This document shows, piece after piece, positions 13,901 to 24,276 of a stretch of 64,000 nt of DNA. Each line of letters starts with the position of its first letter. Position 1 is the stretch's first letter. Location of the stretch: contig JAUCEF010000002.1 in the NCBI GenBank assembly GCA_033558025.1, positions 868,001 to 932,000 on the forward strand, given 5' to 3'. Origin of the DNA: Phytophthora sp. 'mugwort'. Its lineage: Eukaryota; Oomycota; Peronosporomycetes; Peronosporales; Peronosporaceae. Under the pieces are notes generated by a model. That model searched no databases. It saw only the letters and a list, made by a program, of their open reading frames with translations, and was not told where the DNA came from. The position numbers were made by a program, and so were the translations under genes.

Positions 13901-16100
13901 CGTTCTGAGGAACCGGATGGCTGGAGATGAGCTGGAAAGTTGACCGGTGCTGCGTTTAACCAATATTCGCGTCGTGGGCCTCCGTCTTGGTTAGAGGTCT
14001 GCAGTTTCGGCTTCAAACAGGTGCTAGTCCGATCTTATTCCCGCCCACGAGATATATACTATATGCATATATACTGTATATGGATTCGTATTCGGATACC
14101 TTCGTCCATCATAGGCAAGTGGGTGTGTGAAACAAAGAAATCAAGAAATCAACGCCTCGCCGAAAGTGAATTAGGTACAGACTGGTCATCGATTATAAAT
14201 CTCAGCAGTGGACAGCCGCATGGGCAACGAGAAAATGACCTCTTGACTGTTGCCATTATCGAAAAATACAGGATGGCCGATTTATTACCTACTTATGTAC
14301 AGATCATCCCCTCGATGTGAATTCCTACTCTTGAAACGTAATATATGTATAAACGCCAACACTTCTAGTTGGGGGTGCTAAACTAAATGAAAGGTCACTT
14401 TAAGTCTAGCAAGGACGTCTGCTACCCACTACGACCTTGCTTCCTGCCTAGCTCATTTCGTAGTTCTCGCTGCATCACGAAGTCCCCCCACAGACCCGTC
14501 CGGCTGCCCTTTGAAGCAGCGCGGGTGAGAAGCTTGGCGATTCACTTGCGGTGATCGCTTATGTCTTCAGTCTCAAGCCAGGGCGTCAGGGGTGAACGAT
14601 TCCTGCTGCATATCCTCCGTCGGATTGTCATCGTCAGCATTATCATACTCCTACAGAAGTCTTCTTGTCTATCATGTCTCCTCTGGTGGATTGAGAAGAT
14701 CCGTCATTGACAGCGGGCTAAGGCGTGGATCCGCGAGAACATTATGGCGAATTAGGCCGAAGGGGTGGTTGGTTGTGAGAGCAGAAATGTCCACAGTCCC
14801 AATTAGGTGGTGCTACCGGGAGTTCTACTATTCCGGTATACCCTGACGAAGAATACCCTAAAAAATGAAAAGTTGTTATGATTAGCGAGGGAATCATCTG
14901 TAGAACCATTTTACATAGGTCCTACTGACGAACTTTGCTGGACCACCAAATGGCACGGTGCATTCATTCTCGCTTGCTCGTGCCAAATCCCACGATTTTG
15001 GGTCTCTTCTTTGGCATACATTCCTAGTGACAGAGCAAGCGTGACGCATTTTCGCGGCTCTTATTGGTGCGTTGAGTGTACATCGAGCACCCCGGGGATC
15101 ATTCACATGGTACTGCTGCCTTCACCATGGAGTCGGTTAGCCGTGATACGCTCCTTTGCTTCCGAGCCCTCGATCTGTGCGCTACTGCCTGGGCATAAAT
15201 ATCCCCGTGATTGAGTTTGAGATTGGGGCCTAATATAGTCGCGTGTAAGAAGCTTACATCAGTACACTACGGTACTTGGGTCGAACTGAAGCCCTCCTTT
15301 ACAAACCTGTGATGTCTTGTTCGTGGTTCACGTAAGATCGACCTGATAAACATGTTTTAGCGCCAATACAAATCATACATTGCTAACATAGGCTGCAGTA
15401 TAATTTATGAGATCATACATGTACAGTCTGACCTCCCTATGCCTACAAGCCCTGCATCACAGGAGAATACATCACTGTAAATGCGGTAGTAGCCCTTCTG
15501 TACCCCTCTATGATCGGTACCTTCATCCAACCCACGAGCACCTTGTTGCGGCTGCAGCATATCATAGTTCTCCTCTAGTTGGATACTCCACCTCACCTCC
15601 TTTGTTTGCAGCAATGGGCGACTCACTGATCGTAGCGGGGTCATAAGCCAACATTACGTACAATTGACAGCAAATAGGGACTTTTCATCCTGGTTGACGC
15701 TGTTCCAACAATTTGCCCGCTTCTGCACCATCGCCTTGAGATGTGACCCATTTCGACGGTACACTATCCAGGGATTTTGAGGCTCTGACACATCTGGTGC
15801 CAACTACAAAAAGGATGAAATGGTATACGAAAACTAAGAAAAGAACAACGGGTCCTTTCAACCACGTCGATACCATTGTAGATACATGTGCAATATTGTA
15901 GTTCTGAAGTAATGATACATTCATACTGTACAACCACCTCCTCTGTCCGTCCAGCCTTGCTCCATTCCCATTTTGCCTCGTGGTTATAATCGTGGCCTCG
16001 AGCACTGCAGCTCGAGGGTGACCGGCTCGATTGTTTGCACAGTACACCCATCACCTTTCTTCCGCAAATCGCGCTGCCGTCTGTCGATCGCGCACAACTC
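10910..16100. other. Gene-empty region
   Basis: No recognisable coding sequence was found. The region has an AT-rich simple stretch at about 14050-14095 (alternating AT with TATATGCATATATAC), a C homopolymer of about 13 bases at about 13514, and short overlapping frames on both strands without domains. A + frame at 13438-13749 is open for 103 codons but low in structure and unlike any family known to me. Nothing here is called as a gene. Confidence 0.5.
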
Positions 16101-16154
16101 GGTCCCCGAGAGGAAGGCTCCGAAAGGAGCCCGGGTTTTCAGACGTCTAAATAG

Positions 16155-16172
16155 ACTCATTCTGCTTTTTGC
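16155..16172 (+). promoter_or_regulatory. Oomycete-type initiator for the 16241 gene
   Basis: The sequence GACTCATTCTGCTTTTTG resembles the oomycete core promoter, an initiator (TCATTYY) followed at once by a T-rich flanking element. It sits about 80 bases before the ATG at 16241, a typical 5' UTR length for these organisms. Confidence 0.45.
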
Positions 16173-16240
16173 AGCCTCGGACACACTCGCACTTGAGCCA
16201 CTCCTCAAAACGTTACTCCTGTCGCGACCACATACAGAAG

Positions 16241-18130
16241 ATGTTCCGATCAAGGCTGGCACTCCTCTTTTTGACTGCCATTGCCAGCTCCACCAGCACA
16301 CAAGCCATTGACTGGACCTTTTGGAACGATGATGACGATTCGACCGTTGCGTCCGCGCCGTCTGGTTCGAACAAGTACACCGAGACTCTGTCTCCTGAAG
16401 TGCTCAAGAGTATGATGGGCTCCGACTACTTGGATCGAGTCAAGTCTTTGATTTCATCGGAAAAGGGATCGGGCTCGGGGACGTCCGCTTCTTCAACACA
16501 ATACTCCGCTTCATCCTCTCTCGAAACGAATGCCGACTCTGCATCGGCCGATTTGTCACGGTCAGGATCCTCTTCTTGGAATAACTTGCCAATGCCCTCA
16601 ATGGACGAGATCGCGACACCTTCGACTGCTGTCAGCAACATCAAATCGACCTACCGCAACTGGGTGGGACCTTGGAGCCAATCCGCTGACTCTGCCTGCT
16701 ACCGTGAAGCTCACATCATGAAAACCTGCCCGAGCAACTATGACCGCAACGATCTGACGAACACATGCTGGACGGAGTGCCCGATGGACTATCCTGTAGA
16801 GTGTGGCATGCAGTGTATCCAACAGAACAACAATTGTGGTCGGGAAAACGCTGCAAAAATTTCTGCTGTGGCTATGTCCGCCCTGAGTATGGCCACCTTC
16901 GGTGTGTTCGGCGAGCTGGCAAAGCTAGGCAAGAAGGTGACTTGGGCTGTCAGATGCGCCAATATGCTCATGACCTTCACGAGAGCTGTAGTTCGTTTCA
17001 CGCGTAACCAAATGGTCAACGACCCGCAGACATCACAAGAGAAGCTACTGCTGCTATTGTACCAGACGAACTGGGTCGTCGCCGATCTACCCGCTACAAT
17101 TTACGCGTGCGCGGGCAAGACTGTCCCAGCAAACATTCAACTGGCACGTGGTATCTTACCTACAGCCCAGTATGTCCTTCTGCTGGTGCTCAGTTACGAC
17201 GACGATATCATTAAAAGTTGGGGAAAGTTTAAGTCCTTCATGATGAAGGCCAACTTCACGGAAGCTGCCACTGAGATCACGGCCGGGGAGATTTCAAGTC
17301 TGGAAACGGCAATGAAGCAGAACTCGACGTGCGGTGATGACTTGAAGACGTTAACCAATCAGGTGTGGATGACGGTGGATGAGTACAAGCAAAAGAACCC
17401 CGACATTAGCGAAGCTGAACTCCGCCTTAAGATGAGCCAGTCGGACCTCATGGTGTACGATATTCCGATGGTGACCAACAACTGCATGGCCCAGATGATC
17501 TCGGAGTCTACTTTGGCCACCGCCTACAAGACGCGTGAGACGCTCCGCAAGACGTATGGAGTTATGATCAACGACCTCATTAAATCCGGCAAGAGTGACA
17601 ACGGCACATCTATGGCCGCGAAACACTCGGCCTACGTATGGATCGACTCTGCGATCACCATGGCTTCAGTAACCGGTCTAGAGCCGACGGATTTGTCGAC
17701 CCTATTTGCAGAATACCTTCAGACTATCTGCGGTCCCACGCAGTTCATGGGTGAAATCGATGACGGCACTGAACTCGCTACGCTCGGTATGAACGCGCTA
17801 AAGAAGGCCTTCAAGAATAGTACGCTTTCTTGGACCAAGAAGGGCGACGGAGCCGTCATCATTAACTTCACGAGCAAGGATACCAAGGACGTGACAGTCA
17901 ACATAATATCCGGAGGTGATAAGATCGATGAAGTCGACGTTAAAGCTGGAAGCACTGCGAAGTGGGTTTCGAACATCACAAGGCTTGGTGGTAAGACGTT
18001 GTACCTGGACCGCTGGCGTCCGGGTCTCTTCGGTCTCCCTGGCACTGGCGGTGGTTCACTGGTATTGTGGGTGCCAGTTTCACGCCAGGGTGGCCATTTG
18101 GAGATTAATGCCCAGCTCAACGTGAGCTAG
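16241..18130 (+). CDS. Secreted cysteine-containing oomycete protein, copy 1
   Basis: This is a 629-residue single-exon protein; no function is known to me. The ATG at 16241 is chosen because it opens a clean signal peptide (MFRSRLALLFLTAIAS, likely cut after STQA); the frame is open further upstream but without a suitable ATG. After the signal comes a low-complexity Ser/Thr/Gly segment (about residues 25-125). A YRNWVGPW motif follows, then a cysteine cluster (about 150-200) with CYREA, CPSNYD, CWTECPMD and ECGMQC. A hydrophobic helical stretch containing FGVFGELAKLGKKV comes next. The long central part is alpha-helical with a few spaced cysteines (NNCMAQ, TICGPTQF). The C-terminal 100 residues look beta-rich (DVTVNIISGGDKIDEVDVKA, RWRPGLFGLPGTGGGSL). 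A paralogue on the same strand (40332-42053) shares all these parts. Secretion is inferred; an effector or cell-surface role is possible but unproven. Confidence 0.9.
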   Translation: MFRSRLALLFLTAIASSTSTQAIDWTFWNDDDDSTVASAPSGSNKYTETLSPEVLKSMMGSDYLDRVKSLISSEKGSGSGTSASSTQYSASSSLETNADSASADLSRSGSSSWNNLPMPSMDEIATPSTAVSNIKSTYRNWVGPWSQSADSACYREAHIMKTCPSNYDRNDLTNTCWTECPMDYPVECGMQCIQQNNNCGRENAAKISAVAMSALSMATFGVFGELAKLGKKVTWAVRCANMLMTFTRAVVRFTRNQMVNDPQTSQEKLLLLLYQTNWVVADLPATIYACAGKTVPANIQLARGILPTAQYVLLLVLSYDDDIIKSWGKFKSFMMKANFTEAATEITAGEISSLETAMKQNSTCGDDLKTLTNQVWMTVDEYKQKNPDISEAELRLKMSQSDLMVYDIPMVTNNCMAQMISESTLATAYKTRETLRKTYGVMINDLIKSGKSDNGTSMAAKHSAYVWIDSAITMASVTGLEPTDLSTLFAEYLQTICGPTQFMGEIDDGTELATLGMNALKKAFKNSTLSWTKKGDGAVIINFTSKDTKDVTVNIISGGDKIDEVDVKAGSTAKWVSNITRLGGKTLYLDRWRPGLFGLPGTGGGSLVLWVPVSRQGGHLEINAQLNVS

Positions 18131-18404
18131 AGAGCAAGAGTATGTATGTTAACAGTAAAGTCACCTTAAAGGTGCAATAATTCGTCAGTAGTAGTAGAAT
18201 TCTACAGTTGAAATATGCACCACGATACTATAAAATACAAGGTCGAAGTGGATCAATTTTTATTTTGACATCCATCCAATTCCTGCTTATTGTAATACAA
18301 TACTTTGAAGTATTACTGTACTACTACTTACAACCAGTTACATATTAGTAGTTTTCGGTCTAGCTAGTGCCTAATTTAAAAAAAAAAAAACTCCATATAT
18401 ATGT

Positions 18405-18651
18405 GGAGTATATACATTGATATAGCCCCAAAGGATGTTCAAGCAGTATTTAGTTGTTTTGGTCAAATAATACTTCAGTAATACATTTTAGCATTATTTT
18501 TAAATGTTTATTAGATCCAACTGTCTGTGGAGTATATATTGATTTAGCCGGAAGGATGTTCAAGCAATATTTAGTTGCTTCGGTCAAAACAATAAATACT
18601 TCAGTAATACATTTTAGCATTATTTTTATATGTTTATTAGATCCAATTGTC
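18405..18651 (+). repeat. 121-bp tandem duplication
   Basis: Two consecutive AT-rich units share the same landmarks in order: TGGAGTATATA, GGATGTTCAAGCA, TATTTAGTTG, AATACTTCAGTAATAC and TGTTTATTAGATCCAA. The landmark GGATGTTCAAGCA starts at 18433 and again at 18554, a period of 121. It lies in the 3' flank of the secreted-protein gene. Confidence 0.85.
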
Positions 18652-18659
18652 TTAAGCAC

Positions 18660-19181
18660 GATGTATGGTTTCGTTCAAGAAAGTTGGGTGAGCTTGAACC
18701 CGACATTCAAAGAAGTTAATGGGATTGAACCCGATATAGTAAAAGAGAAATTGTTCCACTAAGCTTGAATTTTTGCACCCCGGAGCATGAGATGGCAAGA
18801 TTTGCCATGCGTTTCAACCGAAAGGAATGGAACCATTGTGAATCGTCAGCTCGATCTTGCTGAATGATGACGTAAGCCCGACAACCACCTTTGCTCAGAA
18901 GAGGCTCCACAAGAGCCAGTACGCAACACGTCCGAACTGGCAGATGAGCAATTTCATCCCATGACAAGCGCCATAGTATAGGTCGTTCATTTCCCCGAAA
19001 ACCACAATGATAATATTCTAAAGTTGCACCAGAGCACCAGCAACATGAACAAAGAGGGTTTTGCAATACTGCTACGCAACTGCTCACCGATCTGTGTGCT
19101 CTGGTCCAGATTCGGTCACTGGATTTCCCGACCAAGCCCAAACCAATCAGCAAACTGCAACTTCACGGCACAATCCATCAT
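18660..19181. other. Unassigned intergenic stretch
   Basis: It lies between the tandem repeat and the methyltransferase. A minus frame (18716-19153) is open for about 145 codons. It is cysteine- and tryptophan-rich in an irregular way, has no recognised domain, and runs in from the 3' side of the methyltransferase gene. Not called as a gene. Confidence 0.35.
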
Positions 19182-19949
19182 CTAAGTTTGTAACTGCTGC
19201 TGGCGGCCAGGCTTGGCCACGATGTAATATGTCGTACCGAAGTGGAAGCGGTGAACGGTCTCCACCTCTAGCCCGGCCTGCTCCACCAGCGCCATAATGT
19301 CCCGGTTCCAGTGGCACCCCCACTTCTGAGCATGTAGGTCCGCGAACTTGTCCAGAATGCCCGACAGCCACCCGTAGCTGCTCTGACCGTGCTCCAGTAG
19401 CAGGATGCGGCCGCTGTCCTTCTTGCATACGCGCTGCATCTCCCGCAGCGTGCGCACAGAGTCGTCCATGCTACACAGTCCGAAGGTGTCCACTACCGTG
19501 TCGAAATGTTCGTCCGGGAAGGATAGATCGCCCGCGCTCATGACTCGAAGCTCGCACCTCGCCACCCGCTGCTGCTCCCTTTTCGGCACCTGGTCCAGCA
19601 TCCCACGGCTGAAGTCTGTCAAAACCACTTGAGCAGTCACCGGATAGAAGGCCATGTTGCGCCCTGTGCCGGCAGCTACCTCCAACACCTGTCCATGCGC
19701 CTTCCGCAGCAGGAAGCGCCGCATGAGAGAGATACCCGTCAGCCGTTCATCCCAGTCCACTTCCTTGTCATATTTCGACGCGTTGGCGTCGAAAACATGC
19801 AGGCGTCGCGCATCGTTCACGACCGTGTTGACCGCATTGTCTTCGCACTTCTTGGGGTCGTATAGCGACAAGTATGTGGCGAAGGATACGCCCCCGTAGA
19901 GCGCTGCGCCGCATAGCAGCACGCCCGGCCGCCGCCACAGAGGAGCCAT
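19182..19949 (-). CDS. Class I SAM-dependent methyltransferase, OMS1/METTL7-like
   Basis: This is a 255-residue protein, probably a membrane-anchored methyltransferase. The start is the ATG at 19949 (MAPLWRRPG); the frame is open further upstream but has no ATG. Residues about 8-28 form one hydrophobic segment (GVLLCGAALYGGVSFATYL), preceded by Arg, which would suit a mitochondrial or ER anchor. The SAM-binding motif I is clear (VLEVAAGTGRNMAFYP), followed by the acidic end of strand 2 (VVLTDFSRGMLDQ). Later come motif II (FDTVVDTFGLCSM) and post-motif elements (GRILLLEHGQSS, WGCHWNRDI), which are typical of the group containing yeast OMS1 and animal METTL7. The substrate is unknown. The gene is intronless and appears intact; its 5' side faces a MITE about 150 bases away. 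Confidence 0.85.
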   Translation of the reverse strand: MAPLWRRPGVLLCGAALYGGVSFATYLSLYDPKKCEDNAVNTVVNDARRLHVFDANASKYDKEVDWDERLTGISLMRRFLLRKAHGQVLEVAAGTGRNMAFYPVTAQVVLTDFSRGMLDQVPKREQQRVARCELRVMSAGDLSFPDEHFDTVVDTFGLCSMDDSVRTLREMQRVCKKDSGRILLLEHGQSSYGWLSGILDKFADLHAQKWGCHWNRDIMALVEQAGLEVETVHRFHFGTTYYIVAKPGRQQQLQT

Positions 19950-20097
19950 TTTGGACTGGTGGTTGGCACAAACAAGCAATTTTTTTAGATGATGACCTAT
20001 TAAATTAATATCATTTAAATTTGTCAACAATAATGTTTACCGGATAATCCCCCTGTCAAAGCATCTCTGCCAATGAGCGCCCAAACAAAATCAGCTG

Positions 20098-20915
20098 TTA
20101 GAGCGTGTTCGCGTTGTACTGGAGATGGAGATGGCAACCAATCTCCATCTCCGGCTGCGTTCGCCGTGTACCGGATACACTGTATCCATCTCCAGCTGTT
20201 TTTTAACCAATGAGACGCTGCGAATCATGTGGTTCTCGGACTGACATTCAGTCGGCTATTGGCAGTGATGCCCACACACCTCACTCGTGCATCTGCCCGT
20301 GCGGCTTCTGCCGCTGGTGAAGGCCTAGCAGATCATGGACCGCCCTTACTACAACAAGCTTGCTTAGAGTCCAGACTCCTTGCCGTTCTGACACCACACC
20401 TCGATTAAAAGCTTTGTTATCAGCAGAGAGCGAAGCTGAAGCAGGGACCTATTTCCCGGTTGCTCAAGTCACGGCTGCGATGCCCGCTAGTACAGCACCA
20501 CACCAACCTCTCTCTAGCTCACTGTCAAAATCTGCTTCTTGTCACCTGGAAGGCCGGCCTCGCAGCTCTCAGCGTACAACACGACAGCCTGCGCGATAAC
20601 GGAGCATGCTGCAACAATTATAGCTTCATCGTCCTCCACGGAGTGATGGGCGTGTGCGGCGAAAGCGGGATGTCGCCCTTGCGGTTGCCTTTCTCACTGA
20701 AGTACTGCAGCCGCAAGCGCTCCAGCACGAAGTCGCGCCGCTTCCGAGTGCCTGTGGTTGTGGTTGTGCAGCCACCTCGCAGAGGTGGAGACAAAAGCGC
20801 GTTTTGTCTCCAGTCGTGTTGTTGTCAACTGTCTATTTTCAACCAATCCTAACTCGTTACTGTTGCTGCTGGAGGATTCATCTCCATCTCCAATATCAAC
20901 GCGAACACGCTCTTA
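20098..20915. mobile_element. Non-autonomous DNA transposon (PIF/Harbinger-like MITE)
   Basis: The ends are inverted repeats: GAGCGTGTTCGCGTTG at the left (from 20101) and its reverse complement at the right (ending at 20912). They extend inward imperfectly over about 33 bases, including GGAGATGGAGATG on each side. Each end is flanked by the trinucleotide TTA, which fits the 3-bp TWA target duplication of PIF/Harbinger elements. The roughly 810-bp interior has no transposase frame. Extra GGAGATGG-type words occur inside the left end. Family assignment rests only on the target site and length. Confidence 0.6.
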
Positions 20916-21057
20916 CGAAAACTTGTCAGAAGGGTCACCATAAATACTGGTAATTTAATGGTTGTTATAGCAGATTTGACATGTTAGTCGACTGGTCACG
21001 GAAGTTTAACACCAGGGCTGTCATGCCTCCAGTCGAGTTCATTGTTGGGGTTAAAGT

Positions 21058-22824
21058 ATGTCACGGCATCAGATTAAAAGCGTAAGACGCAGACCCAAGC
21101 GGTTTTCTAGGAGGCCGATTCCATACGCAACGAAAAAGCAATATATGAATTGTATGAAAGGAACTCAGATCCCACCGCTGCGATTCATACTGTGTTTGGC
21201 AAACAGAGCAAGTCTAGCCTCAGAGCAAAGAAACGCAGGCGAGGAAGTGGTTGCTAACAAAATATATGAGCAGTGTAAACAGGGAAGAGGGATGCATTGT
21301 CGTCACCGCCTACGTGGGCTGGCGACGATACTGCCCCCAGAATCTGAGGCTGAGATATTTGCCTGGGTAAATGCTTGCGTCGTGATGGGATACCGTTTTC
21401 GCTGAAAAACACTTAGTAAAAAGGTCTAAAGGCAGCGAAAAAGTTTTCAATTTCCCGCGATTAGTTTAGTGCATCGCATTCATGGACGAAAAAGTTCATA
21501 CGAAGGCACCGGGTTCACTCAGAGCACGCACACGACAAGGTCAGACCACTCTACAAGATGCCCAGAAAGCAGCAAAAGCATTTGTCGCAACGATTCGACG
21601 TGCAATTTTCGAGAAAATGTTTAAAAAATCTGTGCTGCTGATCAAACAGGTATATACATCTTGCAGTGTTTTGTCGTTATAACTATGATATAGTTTAACA
21701 ACAATCTGTTTGCTGGCTGTCTTCTTCGAGTATTTGCCTCGACGAACACACCCAGGACGGAACGAGCGAACGGTGTGGGTAAAATGCGGGGGAAAGGACA
21801 AAAGGCGTGCTACAACAATGCTTTTAGCAGATTCTACGGGCTCTAAGTGTCCACACTTCTTAGTTTCAAGAGCCAACCTTCTACGAGACCGCTGTTGAAG
21901 AAGCAAACCGGACGAAGTGAAATGATTTTGGCCGCTCGATTTGGAAGGAGGTGAAGTCTTTGCAAGATGCTGCAGGCTGCTGGGTATACGGTAATCCAAA
22001 TGCCTAGCGGACGGATAAATAATCGCTGGAGTTTCTTAATTCCATTTCAGTTCCCGCGAGTGTATGGACAAACCTGTACTGCTGGTTTGGGACGACGTTT
22101 CTGGTCATTGGACCACAAAAGTCGTCCAGTACGCAGATTCAATATGCCAGCCGGCAGACATATCGTGGAACAAGCCGATGAAGGATATTCTACGAAAACA
22201 CTGGGTGAGTAACTTGCAAGAACAAATTGTAGAATATCAGCGACTCCAAGAGATCAAGCAGAAAGCACAAAAGCAAACTCAGGTGCTGGAATCTGCGATG
22301 TGTAGGACAGTGCGATCATGCACGGTGTAGTTCCTCCCGTAAGTGCGGTGTCGCAACCTGAAGAATTCGACTTGAGCCAGGGCTCGACGGCTATCGCGAC
22401 AGGCATCGTCGTTCGCGAGTGGGGTGTACAGTGCAATGCAAACTCAAATAGTTCGGACGCGGATTCCGAGGCGGGTCAGCAGACAGCTCTGGTGCCATAA
22501 CGACGGAAGCGACACCAAGCATCAAAAACCAACTTCGAGTTGATTGCTCCAAAACGGCGGCACATCCTCCCGTGGATAGCAGATGCCTGGAGCGCGCTGA
22601 CGCCGACGACCATCACCTGCGGCTTTCACAAAGCAGGTCTCCTCAACAACACGCGTCCCTGCCTTGAAGGTAGCGTCGTGACATCGGTGCTATCGTCGAC
22701 ACAATTCGGAACTGCAGATACAAGAGTGTTGCACCTGATGTCGCCGACTCTAGTGACGATGCTGCGCGTGTCTACTCGGGTGCTTCCCCTGATAGCTGTG
22801 GCAGCTACGACTAGGGTACGGTAG
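21058..22824 (+). pseudogene. pogo/Tigger-like DDE transposase remnant
   Basis: Plus-strand pieces in different frames follow the order of a pogo-type (DDE_1) transposase. The N-terminal part (21058-21405) is basic, with a helix-turn-helix-like EAEIFAWVNACVVMGYRFR end. A catalytic segment (about 22064-22200) reads PVLLVWDDVSGHWTTKVV and then ICQPADISWNKPMKD, matching the family's D-x-x-S-H and P-L-D/Q-P-A-D motifs. A C-terminal piece (about 22540-22640) reads WIADAWSALTPTTITCGFHKAGL, the usual tail of these proteins. At least three frame changes and stops make it non-functional. No terminal repeats were identified. Confidence 0.65.
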
Positions 22825-23447
22825 AATACTAGATGCTAGCCATATTAGGACCAAACAAGTCAATGTAGGTACCATTTCCTTTTAATACCAAAACACAACA
22901 CCACAAAGTCAATCAATATCACCGCTGCACCGCACAAGTTTACAGAGTGCCGAGCTAGTAGATCGAGGAAGATCTATGCAAAAGCTCAGCTCCACACCTG
23001 GACTCACCTGCGAGATGTCGGCGCGCGTTCACCACGCCTGGTCGCTTCGGCTCTGTGTACAGTGTGTGTTTTCGAGAGAACCGTGTTGTAGCCATTAAGT
23101 GCGTGCATATCGTGGTGTTGGCCAAGTGCCTAAAATACTAACCGCTATGCATATCGAGTGACGCTTTTGACAGAGGATTACGGTACTAGTAGTAAGGCAA
23201 ATACTAAATGCCGTAATGAAATGAAAAGCCGTTTTGGCAAAGCACAATCAGATTTCGTTGTACATGTCTACTGTATATTGGATGGCACGTGTTGCTGTAC
23301 CCAACTAAAATAAATGTGACGAGGCACATGCACCCAATTATGCCCAACCTGACCCCACACGTTTTGACCTTTATTTTTTTTTGTTTTGGTCGGCCCCTCG
23401 CTTTATCGGGCTCTGAATCTCGAACTGGTCATTGACAGCAGTGAGAT

Positions 23448-24095
23448 CTACCGCCCGTGCCGATACCTCTGTGAACTCCGTGTCAACTTGCTCTTGTTCA
23501 AGCCCACCTGCTCCGTACTGCCCAACTGCTGTGACTCCATGCCCAACTGCTCCGTACTACTCAACCGTTTTGATTTAGAACCCAACTGCTCCAGCGTACC
23601 CAACAGCATTGATTGGGAGCCCAACCGCTCTAATTCAGATCCCAACAGACCAGAATGACAAGCCAACCAACCCGAACAATAGCATAGCTCAGATGGATTG
23701 GTCAACTGCGTAGTCTGCACTGAAGTCACGTCAGAAACAGCTTCATCTGTACTCATGCTGCTTCCATTTATATCACTCCGCACGAGATCTAAGTTCCCGG
23801 AACCATATGCATCGTCATCGCTTCTATCACAAGCGAGCGAACTGGTATCGGAACCGTGTTGCACTGGAATTGATGAATTAACATCAAATTTACCGAGCTT
23901 GAAACGGTGAGCAACGCGACGTAGCTCTTCAATAGCGGCCTTGTATTCATTCATGCCCAAATCACGCAAGTGTGAGCTAATATGATTGCAATCACATCCG
24001 CTTCTCTGTACTTTCGAGTCGAGTCCCAGCCAGCACCCGTGTCTTACTGGTACTGCTAATCGCAAGCGGCTCGCCAGTAAAAGTTTCAGCAGCTG
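23448..24095 (-). pseudogene. C-terminal part of FAR1/ZSWIM-type transposase gene (split)
   Basis: This is the distal segment of the gene whose main part lies at 29917-31937. Coming out of the Copia insertion, the minus strand reads AETFTGEPLAISSTSKTRV and then, after a frame change, CNHISSHLRDLGMNEYKAA and IEELRRVAHRFKLGKFD. That is the usual post-SWIM tail of oomycete ZSWIM3-like MULE proteins. It ends in an acidic/serine stretch and a 13-residue leucine-glycine repeat (see the repeat at 23503-23659). Taken alone, the open frame 23448-24065 could be mistaken for an independent gene. Confidence 0.65.
23503..23659 (-). repeat. Coding minisatellite, 39-bp unit (13 residues)
   Basis: On the + strand, words of the form CCCAACTGCTCC recur at 23503, 23521, 23542, 23560, 23581, 23599, 23620 and 23641. 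Spacing is mostly alternate 18 and 21 bases, giving a compound 39-bp period. On the minus strand this encodes a repeated LGSTEQLGxxSxx pattern, four or so copies, in phase with the ZSWIM-like C-terminus. It could form a leucine-spaced amphipathic tail. Confidence 0.75.
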
Positions 24096-24276
24096 TGTTG
24101 AACTAGCTGCCTATTATGTAGGCCGTCAGTTTTTAAGTGAGGAGGACACGCGTCCTCCTCGCCACTAACATCCCTCGGCAATTCTTATACGCTACTTATT
24201 AAGTGCCCTATAAAGTAAGATGTGTGAAGCTATTCTATTGGCTACAGGTTTGACCAATCAAAATTAGCTCTTAACA
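24096..24276 (-). repeat. 3' LTR of the Copia element
   Basis: Read on the minus strand it starts TGTTAAGAGCTAATTTTG and ends TTCAACA, the usual TG...CA. It matches 29736-29916 over its whole length with scattered substitutions and small indels. It contains a GGAGGAC/GTCCTCC palindrome near 24142-24158 and a CTATAAAGTAAG-like box on the + strand. Confidence 0.85.

Noticed and set aside
16169..16240. Upstream extension of secreted copy 1
   Set aside because: The extension begins at TTG, not ATG, and would bury the signal peptide. The ATG at 16241 is used.
18716..19153. Minus-strand gene of about 145 codons
   Set aside because: Irregular composition, no domain and no neighbouring exon signals; kept as unassigned.
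19950..20030. 27-residue N-terminal extension of the methyltransferase
   Set aside because: No ATG in the extension; the first ATG is at 19949 and is directly followed by the anchor segment.
23448..24065. Independent 205-residue gene
   Set aside because: Its sequence is the tail of the FAR1/ZSWIM-type gene whose main part lies beyond the Copia insertion.
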